From NCBI GenBank assembly GCA_030680855.1, contig JAUXUN010000070.1, positions 1 through 64,000 of the forward strand: a stretch of DNA of 64,000 nt, read 5' to 3'. Positions 34,184 to 42,703 of this stretch are shown one piece after another (the first letter of the stretch is position 1; each line of letters begins with the position of its first letter). A program made the position numbers and the translations under genes. Under the pieces are notes generated by a model. The model worked only from the letters and a program-made list of their open reading frames with translations. It did no database searches and was not told where the DNA came from. The stretch is from Aestuariivirga sp. GTDB lineage: Bacteria > Pseudomonadota > Alphaproteobacteria > Rhizobiales > Aestuariivirgaceae.

Positions 34184-35290
34184 TCAGTACATATGAGACG
34201 GATTGGGCTCCTTGGCTTGGCGAGATTTGAGATACTGGTTGGGGGTTAATCCGGCAAGGGCTCCGTGAGGCCAGTAATGATTGTAGAGGTGCTGGAAGCT
34301 GTCGAGGATGGGATTGAGGGCTTCGACGGAAGTTGGCAGATCGTAGGTTTCGTAGAACTCGTATCGCCTGGTGCCGTTACAGCGTTCGACGGCGCCGTTG
34401 AGCTTGGGCGACTTGGGCAGCAGGACGAAGAGCTTGATGGCCCTTTTCTCGCAGGCTTCCTCGAACTCGGCCATGAACTCCGATCCGCCATCGACCTAGA
34501 TGGCATCGACCTTGAAGGGCATGTCGCGCACCAGCTTGTGAGGAACAGAGCTGCGGAGGTTGCGGTGGCGCGGTTGAAGGCCTGTCCGACGGTCCATTTG
34601 GCGGCGGGATCGTAAGCCGTGAAGTGCTTGATCGACTTTCCCGATTCAAGGGTGATGAAGACGGTGTCGAGCTGGACGATATGGCCGGGTTCGGTGGCCT
34701 TTAGATGCTTGGGCAAGCGCGCGGCGAAGCGCCGCTTCTGGCTCCAGCGCGCCGGGCATGGGAGCGTTTGCGCAAGGCTGGCACCGGCTGCACCACACCG
34801 CGATTGACGAGATGGCCGATGATGCGGCCCACGGTGGCATCGCAAGCGCAGAAGCCTTCCACCCTGACCAGCGGCCCGATCTTGGCCCTTCCCCACATGG
34901 GAAAGTCGAGTCTGAGGCGCTCAACGGCGGCAACCAGATTGCTGCTCCAGGACCTGGCGCGGGTCCGCTTCGGCCGCCGCGACAGAGGTTCGGGCTGCTT
35001 GCGCCAGCGGTACAGCGTGGCCCGCGGCACGCCTACGGCACGGGCTGCGGCCTCGGCGTCAAGCCCGTCGCGGGGCGGGCCTGCTCAAACCGCGCCAACG
35101 CGCCAGCCAGCATGCCTGCGGCGTGGGCGCCCCAGGCATGCGAGACGCGATGTGATATCCCTGATAAATTGCTCGCTGTAGGCCAAAAACCTGCATGGGG
35201 TTCTCCTTGGGGTTTGAGCTTCGACAATCCAAGCCTCGGAGAACCCCAGTTCTTATTCAAGTCGCCACTTTCAACATAGAGGATCATACA
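34184..35290 (-). mobile_element. IS481-type element, transposase broken by frameshifts
   Basis: Three or four frames must be joined to read the transposase on the minus strand: ALARFEQAR, then GVPRATLYRWRKQ and DATVGRIIGHLVNRGVV (helix-turn-helix and linker), then HIVQLDTVFITLESGKSIKH (first catalytic Asp) and finally FEEACEKRAIKLFVLLPKSP with NGAVERCNGTRRYEFYE (catalytic Glu) and a stop near 34184. The breaks lie near 35070, 34790 and 34495, the last with an in-frame stop. The element separates cobT from the gene whose end remains at 34059. Confidence 0.75.
35197..35247. repeat. Ten-base inverted repeat at the outer end of the IS481 element
   Basis: GGGGTTCTCC (35197-35206) and GGAGAACCCC (35238-35247) are perfect complements around a 31-base loop. 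It lies upstream of the broken transposase start and may be part of the element's end or protect it from outside transcription. The following stretch, to 35514, has no gene. Confidence 0.55.
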
Positions 35291-35514
35291 TTTTTGACGT
35301 GAACCAATCGCTAACATAAAACTATTCCAAACATCGACATTGACGTCCGCAATTTTCACTCGTCCGATTTTTTGTCGGTCAATCTATCGGTCACAAATCC
35401 AATGCAGCTTCTGTTTTGGCCGTGTCCCGCAAAAGATTGGCCGATGCAAACCACGACGACACCGTTGAACCAAACCAAGCACTGCCCAAAATTGCATTCG
35501 AGAGAGTGTAACAT

Positions 35515-36123
35515 TTACGATCCACGGGACTTCTCAACTTGAATGCTCTTGCCTCTTTCCCACAACACGTCCGCACAACCTGCGGCGTGGTTCTCCACGC
35601 GCGCGGCTACAAATAGAAATTCGGAAAGTCTGTTAAGATATGACAGGCCATAATTTTGGCCGGAAGCCTTGCGGCCTCCTTGAATCTCAAATTGCAAATC
35701 AGTTTCACTTAGGCTGAACAAACGGCGCTCAGCTCGCCTACACACCGTGCGCGCAACGTGAGCAAACGAGGAAGCAGGCTCGCCGCCAGGCAGAATGAAC
35801 TCCTTAAGCATGCTCAATCCATCATTCACTTGGTTGAAGCTTCCCTCAATGCGCGTCAAATGATCTTGTGACAACCACGGTGTCCCCGGCACGCTGATTT
35901 GCGCACCGAGATCGAATAGGTCGTGCTGCACGAACTCCAACGATTGTTTAACTTCAGGTGATTTTGCGAGCATAAACAACACGCCGATCCAGCAATTCAG
36001 CTCGTCGATTGTTCCCATAGCTTCAATTGGCGGTGAATCTTTGTCAACTCTGGTTCCAGATCCAAGACGCGTTTGCCCCTGGTCTCCTGTTCGAGTAACG
36101 ATGCGAGATAATCGATGACCCAC
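35515..36123 (-). CDS. PduO-type ATP:cob(I)alamin adenosyltransferase, second copy
   Basis: 202 residues with the family motifs IVTRTGDQGQTRLGSGTR, MGTIDELNCWIG, FILPGGEPASSFAHVARTVC and YLNRLSEFLFVAAR. It is clearly diverged from the copy at 15231 and has AT-richer codons. It makes adenosylcobalamin. It follows the double hexapeptide protein by nine bases and may be coupled to it. Its reading frame is intact although the upstream meaB in the same direction is dead. Confidence 0.9.
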   Translation of the reverse strand: MGHRLSRIVTRTGDQGQTRLGSGTRVDKDSPPIEAMGTIDELNCWIGVLFMLAKSPEVKQSLEFVQHDLFDLGAQISVPGTPWLSQDHLTRIEGSFNQVNDGLSMLKEFILPGGEPASSFAHVARTVCRRAERRLFSLSETDLQFEIQGGRKASGQNYGLSYLNRLSEFLFVAARVENHAAGCADVLWERGKSIQVEKSRGS

Positions 36124-36132
36124 TTCTGCCTC

Positions 36133-37473
36133 CTATGACATTCTTGCGCGTTGAAGAGTCTTGAACTGCGCACCATATTCGCAGTATTGCTCGATGGTCG
36201 CCGACATCATTGAACGCTTGGCACTGTCAAGCATTGATATTGGACGCGCCGGTTGCCCACCCCAGAGCCAGCCCCGCTCAAGTTGCTGTCCAGGCATGGT
36301 CGTAGAACCTGCAGCGAGCAAAACATCATCCTCAATGATAGTGCCGTTGGCAAGCTTGCTTCCAATTCCTACCAACGAGCTGTCACCAATACGACAAGAG
36401 CGCAAAAGAACGTTATGACCAATCGTCGTATTTGCTCCTATTTCTATCTTACCTGCAGCCGCTTCAATAATTGTATTGTCTTGAATGTTGGTATTTTCAG
36501 CTATCTCAACCTTGAAATCTGCTGCATTAATGTCGCAACCAAAGAAGATGCCTACATTTTTCCCTGCTTCGACATTTCCTTTAAGCAACGCTGTTGTCGC
36601 CACAAACACGTGTCCGCCGAGGGACACCGGTTCAAAGCAATCAGCGGCTGCATTGTTGAAGATCGATAAGAAAATAGCATCCGAAACGAACATTCTGCGC
36701 AGCTTGAGTTCCTGATCTTCAAGTTCTCTGATTGGTTTCGCAGGGCTGCCTGAATAGATCAATCCTGCCTTCAAATTTGATCGCGGATACACGGTCGACC
36801 CGGCTTCGACGAGAACGCCATTCTCGACACATGATCCATCAAGTATTATTACGCCATCTTCGATCACACAGTTATCACCGACTATACATGCATGTACCAC
36901 GGCGTCGCGCCCTACAGATACGCGGCTCCCAATCACGGTGGGGAGCAAATTATGGGAAATGTGAACCGTCGAGCGCTCTCCGATTCTAAAATCGTTTCCA
37001 ATGTGCACGAAATGACCATCGGCCCGAACAACCGAACCGGGTCCAAACCAAGGGCCGTGCCCGATTTCGATTCTGCCGAGCAAACTTACCCGAGTGCCAC
37101 AATATGCAGGCGAACTTTTCAATAGAGGCCACGTTTCTCCATAGGGTAACTGTAAGGGTATGCCAGCAGTTAGCAGTTCACTGACAATACAATGAATATC
37201 ACAGGCAACTTGGAGCCGACCGGCAACCGCCCTCGCGGCTGATAACAAAGCGCCAGGTGCAAAATGACGTGCAGCTTCAGTACAGAATGGCCTGAATTCT
37301 TCGAGATCATCAACTCCCAGACAACGCGCCGCGAAATACCGCCTGACCGCTAATCGTTCGTGTCCAAGTGCAACGCTATGCGCCAAAAGTTGCCTTGCTG
37401 CCCTAGGATCACCGCTGCGAAGCGCTTTTTTCAGGACCATTGTCTGTTGGTGTGTCTGCTGCATGGAAGACAT
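36133..37473 (-). CDS. Double left-handed beta-helix protein, tandem gamma-carbonic-anhydrase-like
   Basis: 446 residues, about twice the usual gamma-carbonic-anhydrase length. A helical N-terminus (1-115) precedes two hexapeptide-repeat domains, about 125-250 and 285-412, each ending in a similar SGSPAKPIRE / GGQPARPISM turn and helix. Compared with the zinc triad of Cam (His81, 117, 122), domain 1 has His171, Arg189 and His194, while domain 2 has Glu337, His353 and Arg358. Neither is complete alone but together they supply one full set. Function is unknown; relatives include CaiE and PaaY, which act near CoA metabolism. It lies directly upstream of an adenosyltransferase. Confidence 0.8.
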   Translation of the reverse strand: MSSMQQTHQQTMVLKKALRSGDPRAARQLLAHSVALGHERLAVRRYFAARCLGVDDLEEFRPFCTEAARHFAPGALLSAARAVAGRLQVACDIHCIVSELLTAGIPLQLPYGETWPLLKSSPAYCGTRVSLLGRIEIGHGPWFGPGSVVRADGHFVHIGNDFRIGERSTVHISHNLLPTVIGSRVSVGRDAVVHACIVGDNCVIEDGVIILDGSCVENGVLVEAGSTVYPRSNLKAGLIYSGSPAKPIRELEDQELKLRRMFVSDAIFLSIFNNAAADCFEPVSLGGHVFVATTALLKGNVEAGKNVGIFFGCDINAADFKVEIAENTNIQDNTIIEAAAGKIEIGANTTIGHNVLLRSCRIGDSSLVGIGSKLANGTIIEDDVLLAAGSTTMPGQQLERGWLWGGQPARPISMLDSAKRSMMSATIEQYCEYGAQFKTLQRARMS

Positions 37474-37555
37474 CAGAGGAATAAATATTCATAACAAGTG
37501 TTCCAGTTTTCTTCGGCTCTGTGAATCATTGTTTCATCTTCACGCATCAATCCGC

Positions 37556-38544
37556 CTAGTATTCTGACATTTTGTGCTGGTCCGACTGAGGTCGATCACC
37601 TTCCGGCGCTGTGGTCAGCAGCTCATCCACCGCCGCATAAGGATCAAGTACGCGTTCGGCGACCCGCGCAATTGCTTTTTCAAGCCGCCCACCGCCTATT
37701 TGCACGGCAAGTTAACTGAACACCCTGTCATGCAACAGCGCTTCCAACTCATTCCCGATCGCATCTAGGTTCCTACGTTGAGCGTCGGCGCTTTCTACTG
37801 CCCAAAAACCATGCTTGTCAATTGCGGAGATCAATTCATCAATACCCGTATTCTCCGTCGTGGATGTCTTGATAACCGGAACCTTCCATTTAAGTCGTGG
37901 CGTTCCCAGGGTCAGCATTTGCGAAAATCCTTGACGGCGTGATCTGCTCCCGGCCGGTCAGCCTTGTTGACAACGAGCACATCTGCAATCTCCACAATGC
38001 CTGACTTGATCGCCTGGATGTCGTCTCCGGCCCCTGGGATCGTCACGAGGCATACGGTGTCGACCACACGAACCACTTCAACCTCTTTCTGGCCTACCCC
38101 GACAGTCTCGACGAGTATGATGTCGAACCCAAGCGCGTCAAGAACGTTCACAACGCGTCTGGTTGCGCGAGCTAGACCGCCAGAGTTGCCACGGTTAGCC
38201 ATACTGCGGATGAACACTCCTTCATCGAGGAACCGCTCGCGCATCCGTATGCGATCGCCCAGAATCGCCCCACCCGTGAATGGACTCGAAGGATCAACTG
38301 CCATGACTGCGACACGCGGATAAGTTGCCCGATAAGCCGCAACAAGTGATGAAACAAGCGAACTCTTGTCGGCACCGGGAGGACCAGTAATACCGATAAC
38401 CTTTGCGTGGCCCGTTTTGGCGTGTGTCGCGCGTATGACTTCCGCGACAGGAAATTCATCATTCTCGACGATTGAGAGCAGGCGGGCGGTGGCCGCTATA
38501 TTGCCTTGTTGCGCTTGGGCAAGGAGGACAGCAGTACCAGTCAT
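37556..38544 (-). pseudogene. meaB: Second MeaB-type GTPase, inactivated
   Basis: The N-terminal 210 codons are open, but Walker A reads GPPGADKSS, with Asp replacing an essential Gly. A one-base loss at about 37916 (AAATGC for AAAATGC) shifts the frame, homology continues as LTLGTPRLKWKVPVIKTS, a TAA interrupts at 37712 after LLHDRVFS, and the tail GGGRLEKAIARVAERVLDPY runs to a stop at 37556. Three lesions make it a dead gene. It overlaps the preceding hot-dog gene by four bases (ATGA), so they were one operon. Confidence 0.85.
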
Positions 38545-38922
38545 AGCTTTGGTCGCTGTCTGTCCAAAGGCACGACTGCAATAGCAAGAGCTTTCGCCAC
38601 CAGCAATGGCTCAGTCAGCACGCGTGCAGATGAGCCACTTGGCTGGACGAGTTCGACTACCTTATGTGCGGTGCATTCAAACGTACGGGACGTGTTCCCA
38701 GTCCGGGTCAACTTGGCGCGGATTTCGAGGTAATCACCGCTCCAAACTGGGACAAAGAACTCGGCATCGAGCGCCCGCATGAGGCCCTCGTCGCCGTCAT
38801 TCCCGATCAAGACCTCAGTTACTGCATCTCCGAAAAGCTGCAGTACCCTGGCTCCATCTACGAGATCGCCCGTAGTGCCCATCCGAAGTAGGCATACGTA
38901 AACGAATTAAGCCCTCATTCAC
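38541..38922 (-). pseudogene. Hot-dog-fold acyl-CoA lyase (3-aminobutyryl-CoA ammonia-lyase-like), frameshifted
   Basis: From GTG 38922, which overlaps the ligase stop, the frame reads NEGLIRLRMPTSDGHYG; one G is then missing near 38876 and the rest continues in another frame as DLVDGARVLQLFGDAVTEVL and GDYLEIRAKLTRTGNTSRTF. The combined product resembles Kal-type 3-aminobutyryl-CoA ammonia-lyases of lysine fermentation. An ATG at 38882 could restart a 113-residue protein lacking the first strand, so partial function cannot be excluded. It is coupled at both ends to neighbouring genes. Confidence 0.65.
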
Positions 38923-39679
38923 TTCACAACCCCACTTGCTTGTGCACCAAAAAACTGCTCACGCACCGTCCGTCGTGAAATTTTGCCGATGCCAGTGCGA
39001 GGGAGTTCTTCGACAAAATGAACGATTTTTCGTGTCTTGTAGCCTGCAAGATGTGTGCGGCAGAAAGCTAACAAGTCTGTCTCTTGAACAACGTTGTTAG
39101 GATAAAGCGCTGCAAAAGCGTGGACAGCTTCACCCCACCAGTCATCGGGAGAGCCGATCTCTGCAACTTCGCGCGCAGAAGAGTGGCGAAGTAACGCTGC
39201 TTCAATCTCGCTCGGGATTACAGTGACGCCACCAGACTTGATAACCTCTTTCGAACGGCCCGGAAGTATGAGAAAACCATCTTCGTCAAACCTGCCAATA
39301 TCGCCTGTTCGCATCTATCCCTCTTGCATGACCTGAGACGTCGCCGAAGGGTCTTGCGAGTAACCGCCGAACAAAGTCGGTGTGCGGGCAATGATCTCGC
39401 CATTCATGTCATCGCCCGTAGTATCGCTATCCGCATCGAGAATTTTCAGCTCGGCGCCAATCATTGGGTGCCCTACTGTGCCCATCTTGGTGAGTTGCTC
39501 TGAGGGGCGCATCACGGTAAGACACAGATGCTCGATCATTCCATAAAATTGAACGAACTGAACATTGGGCATGCGCTCCAAAAGCGCTGTTATGAGTTGA
39601 GCCGGCATTGGCTCTGACGCATAGGCAATAAGCCGCAAGGACTTCGGGATTGAGGCAGGCAGGTGCTCAAGCATGCGGT
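38919..39679 (-). pseudogene. Acyl-CoA ligase (AMP-binding), C-terminal half with a nonsense codon
   Basis: Homology starts at PDRMLEHLPASIPKSL near 39680 and includes FVQFYGMIEH, GEIIARTPTLFGGY, then TAG at 39315-39317 where the family has Trp (GWMRTGDIG), followed by TGDIGRFDEDGFLILPGRSK, SGGVTVIPSEIE and RTGIGKISRR. The N-terminal half, including the ATP loop, is missing, cut exactly where a tRNA-Pro fragment begins. It is upstream of the hot-dog and meaB genes in a decayed operon. Confidence 0.8.
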
Positions 39680-39707
39680 CTGGTAGCGCACCTGCTTCGG
39701 GAGCAGG
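39680..39707 (+). repeat. Fragment of tRNA-Pro(CGG), probable relic of an integration site
   Basis: The 28 bases from 39680 start CTGGTAGCGCACCTGCTTCG and end in GGAGCAGG, which is the D-stem to anticodon-stem part of alphaproteobacterial tRNA-Pro(CGG), with loop TTCGGGA. Acceptor and T arms are missing, so it is not a working tRNA. It coincides with the break point of the acyl-CoA ligase. Such pieces arise from site-specific integration in a tRNA gene. Confidence 0.6.
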
Positions 39708-39840
39708 TCAGTCAAACACCCCCGCTTTCCCTGCGTTCAAGCCTCCAACACAATCAAAATGCATTGTATGCCTTCTATGTCACGCGATATCTCGATTTTT
39801 CCAATTGAAGATATTCTTGCGGTCGAGTGATTCTCGAGGC

Positions 39841-40053
39841 ATGACCAACACCGAAACGAAGTCCCCTCGGCTCGACGATGAAATCATTGATCTTCGAGAG
39901 AGTGCGCGCATCGCAAACATCTCCCTCTCAACACTGCGCCGCCGGATCGACGCGGGTGATGGTCCGGCGGTCACACGGATGTCAGCGCGTCGGGTTGGTA
40001 TTCGCTGGGGGGCCTTAAGAGCGTGGCTCCAGAAATGCGAACGGCAAATTTAA
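39841..40053 (+). CDS. Small helix-turn-helix protein, AlpA/excisionase-like
   Basis: 70 residues from ATG 39841. The core IDLRESARIANISLSTLRRR with DAGDGPAVTRMSARRVGIRW and a final AWLQKCE matches the winged-helix domain of excisionase/AlpA proteins that help integrases excise mobile elements. It lies 95 bases from the 3' end of tRNA-Lys, the usual place for the recombination module of an island integrated there. No integrase is seen next to it, so the module is incomplete. Confidence 0.7.
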   Translation: MTNTETKSPRLDDEIIDLRESARIANISLSTLRRRIDAGDGPAVTRMSARRVGIRWGALRAWLQKCERQI

Positions 40054-40074
40054 TGCGCATCCTGCTTCCTATAT

Positions 40075-40100
40075 GCTTCCTAAATCAAGATTTAGGAAGC
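40075..40100. repeat. Perfect 11-bp hairpin next to the tRNA-Lys
   Basis: GCTTCCTAAAT and ATTTAGGAAGC are perfect complements around CAAG. The motif GCTTCCTA also occurs once more just upstream (40064-40071). It follows the excisionase-like gene by 21 bases and may be a terminator or a recombination-protein site. Confidence 0.5.
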
Positions 40101-40147
40101 AGATCGCAAAGGCACACTCTTCAAACCATTGATTATCTTGGAATTCT

Positions 40148-40223
<76 letters not shown>

Positions 40224-40271
40224 GCCCTGTGAAGGACGTATGGCCCCGCGATGCAGGGCCAACTGCGGGGT

Positions 40272-40796
40272 CTATACGTCCCCTGCCCGCCCTTGTCCAG
40301 CGCCTTTCGCCCCTGAGTTTGCGGGCCTTTCCACATAGGCTTTGGGCGGCGGCTTGAGCAGCACGCCCTTGGCGCGATAGGGGCCGTAGAGATGGTCAAA
40401 TTCGCCCGCCCGCCAGCGTTCCGTCATCTCGTCCCTGTGTGCCAGCCTGATGACCAGGATTTGGCTGAGACGCTTGAGCCGCGCTGCCAGGCTTTTTTCA
40501 TCCGTAACCGGCGGCACTGCATCCATCGCCCTCTGGTGCGGGTCGCGGCTCTCCCATTTCCTTTGCTCGGAGGGCGAAAAATGCGTGCGCCGGCAATAGA
40601 GGCCGACATGGGCGGCATGGCAGGCCTTGGCGCGCCGGCACCGCAGGCTGGGGCAAGCAGGCAGGGGATTGCCGCGCGGGCAATCATGCCGGGTGAAGCC
40701 TGTCCATGGTTCTTTGGAGACATGGGGGCCCGGCTCCGGAAGCGGAAGCTTGGTCATCCGTATACTGATGGCTTTTGGATCTGGATAATGATTCAT
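40272..40796 (-). CDS. Conserved hypothetical protein with cysteine-rich middle
   Basis: 174 residues, basic, no signal or membrane segment. The part HDCPRGNPLPACPSLRCRRA has four closely spaced Cys/His that could hold a metal, followed by a region with paired Arg/Leu helices (LAARLKRLSQILVIRLAHRD). I recall similar proteins in Hyphomicrobiales of unknown role but cannot name a family. It is upstream of the tRNA-Lys on the same strand. Confidence 0.55.
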   Translation of the reverse strand: MNHYPDPKAISIRMTKLPLPEPGPHVSKEPWTGFTRHDCPRGNPLPACPSLRCRRAKACHAAHVGLYCRRTHFSPSEQRKWESRDPHQRAMDAVPPVTDEKSLAARLKRLSQILVIRLAHRDEMTERWRAGEFDHLYGPYRAKGVLLKPPPKAYVERPANSGAKGAGQGRAGDV

Positions 40797-41429
40797 GGGG
40801 GTGCTCGCGGGATGTTGGAGGAAGAAGGTGGAGGGGATGCCCCCGCCCTGGCTTCAAGCCTGCATATGCTGGAAGATGTGGAGTTTAGGTTGGTTAGGCT
40901 CAAAGCCCGGCCCCCGCGCGCGCCCTTTTCGGAAAAGCGTTCGCGGAGATTAAGAGACGCAGCGGTTTTTGCCTCGGGGTCATTCTTGCAGAGCCCTGGA
41001 TCGCACGGTGTCTGAGGTTTTCCGCCAGGGTTGTTTAGCCATCTAAGGCGCGGGGACCATAGTGTCCCCGGGTCTTCCCTTCGGCTCCCGACGGAGCGGG
41101 GCGCTATCTTTCCCCTCTCCTGCAGGCGCTGCCCACGGTTCCGGCAATTTCGAGACGCTGTCGACACTGTCCCCTCCTTTCCGGAACCATCAATAATGCT
41201 TATAGTCCTACAATAGGAACGTGTCAAGGGGGTAGGAAAATAAATTCTAACGGCTACCTCCTCCCCCTACCCTCCATGGTCGGGCTTGACCCCGACCACC
41301 CAGGCTTGGATAGCGATCACACACACTCACTTATCTGGACGCATTTGAGTGTCTAAGTACTATTGGACAGGGCTTACAAGCCATAGGCAATGGTATAGGC
41401 TATGATTGAACAAAGCATGGGGATGCGAG
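40797..41429. other. 633-base intergenic region with one palindromic repeat
   Basis: No supported gene. A GC-rich hairpin-prone stretch (GGGGACCATAGTGTCCCC at about 41053) and one copy of a dispersed palindromic element at 41273 are present. A 144-codon minus-strand frame (40793-41227) is basic and repetitive and looks non-coding. Confidence 0.4.
41273..41302 (+). repeat. REP-like palindromic element, left of sduA
   Basis: This 30-base element has the core GGTCGGG-CTTGAC-CCCGACC, an inverted repeat that can form a hairpin. An inverted copy, one base shorter, lies at 42630 on the other side of sduA. Confidence 0.7.
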
Positions 41430-42608
41430 ATGCTAACCTCCGAGGATGACAAATACTATTTTGACCTAAGGAAAGCCGGGAAGATCTATGTTTCCAAGCT
41501 CTTCAGATATTCTGAAGTTGATGTACCAATCCGTAATGTCAAAATTGTTTTTGACGATGCCGATGATCTAGATTTTGGAGAGATCAAAGGGGCATTGCAG
41601 ATTAGAATTAGCACTAAGGGCAAAAACCAAGTTGCCGCTATCGTTAGTCAGGATAGTAAGAAAATTAATAGAATATCTCTTGTGAGCTATAGAGAAAAGA
41701 AAAGTGGCCAGTTTATCGCCACAACTAAAGACTCATTCACTTTTCGTGGCGATGAGTTTGAGAAACTAGTCAACTTCTTGAAGGCAATGGAGTTTATAGA
41801 CTTCTCAAATATCGACAATTTCCAAATTGAGGACCAGTCCACACCAAGCGCAAGGAAAGCAATTGTTGATCGATCAGACGCCAGCTTGATTCATTCTTTG
41901 AAGGAATTGAGCAAGTCCGCTCGATCTAGTTTCCTAACTGCGTTGAGCAGCAATTTATCCCATGATGAGATAAATATTCTGCTGGGCCGTCGCCGTGCTC
42001 TGAATGAGTTTAACGCCAAACTAAACGATGAAAATACCACAGAAAAGGAATGGCAGGAATTCTTTAATCAAAATCAGTGGATTTTTGGTTACGGACTCGA
42101 CTATCGAGTCATGAAAATATTTGACCGAGAAATGGCTGTTGGCCAAGGAGGTACAGCTAATCGCGAAAAGCCCATGGTAGATTTTCTCACAACATTTACG
42201 AACTTTACAGCCTTAGTTGAAATTAAAACTCCAAGGACGCCAATCTTTCATACCTCACGCAAGGGCCGGTCTGGTATCTTCGGATTTAGCTCGGAATTTG
42301 TCGAAGCAGTGTCTCAAGTGCTTGAACAAAAGGCTGAATGGCTTAGCTTTGGACAAAGTAGGGGACTGTTCAATCGTGATGGTTCTGAGCAACTTAAACA
42401 ACGAACCAGAGATGCAAAAATAATACTCATAATTGGAAGCAAAGAATGCTTCAACAGTTCTGGAACCCCACGAGATCAAGAAATTAAACTTGATACATTT
42501 GAACTTTTCAGACGAGAAAATAGAAATATCGAGATACTGACATTTGACGAGTTATATGAGCGCGCTGAGTTTATCGTGCGACATCACCAAGAACCGCTTA
42601 ATGCCTAA
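41430..42608 (+). CDS. sduA: Shedu anti-phage nuclease (DUF4263)
   Basis: 392 residues from ATG 41430 (GGGGA upstream); a TTG at 41406 is less likely. The C-terminal half carries the Shedu core: EKEWQEFFNQNQWIFGYGLD (206-225), then Asp251 in MVDFLTT and Glu264/Lys266 in ALVEIKTPRTPIF, a PD-(D/E)xK nuclease triad. The N-terminal 150 residues are variable and probably sense the trigger, as in known SduA. It is a single-gene defence system. It is markedly AT-richer than its neighbours and bracketed by inverted palindromic elements, so it was acquired horizontally. Confidence 0.88.
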   Translation: MLTSEDDKYYFDLRKAGKIYVSKLFRYSEVDVPIRNVKIVFDDADDLDFGEIKGALQIRISTKGKNQVAAIVSQDSKKINRISLVSYREKKSGQFIATTKDSFTFRGDEFEKLVNFLKAMEFIDFSNIDNFQIEDQSTPSARKAIVDRSDASLIHSLKELSKSARSSFLTALSSNLSHDEINILLGRRRALNEFNAKLNDENTTEKEWQEFFNQNQWIFGYGLDYRVMKIFDREMAVGQGGTANREKPMVDFLTTFTNFTALVEIKTPRTPIFHTSRKGRSGIFGFSSEFVEAVSQVLEQKAEWLSFGQSRGLFNRDGSEQLKQRTRDAKIILIIGSKECFNSSGTPRDQEIKLDTFELFRRENRNIEILTFDELYERAEFIVRHHQEPLNA

Positions 42609-42629
42609 GTCTTTCAACGGCCAAAAGTC

Positions 42630-42658
42630 TGGGTGGTCGGGTCAAGCCCGACCATGGA
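42630..42658 (-). repeat. REP-like palindromic element, right of sduA
   Basis: This is the inverted copy of the element at 41273, with hairpin arms TGGTCGGG and CCCGACCA around TCAAG. It lies 22 bases after the sduA stop and can also act as its transcript end. Confidence 0.7.
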
Positions 42659-42703
42659 GAAGGGACGCCTTGGAAGGGAAATAGGATCGTTTCCCGTGCG
42701 CTT

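Noticed and set aside
37574-37768. 64-codon plus-strand frame
   Set aside because: The minus strand here carries the clear C-terminal end of the meaB pseudogene.
40793-41227. 144-codon minus-strand frame overlapping the start of the 40272 gene by ATGA
   Set aside because: The overlap is suggestive, but the peptide is low-complexity and basic with no helix or strand pattern, and the DNA is hairpin-rich intergenic sequence.
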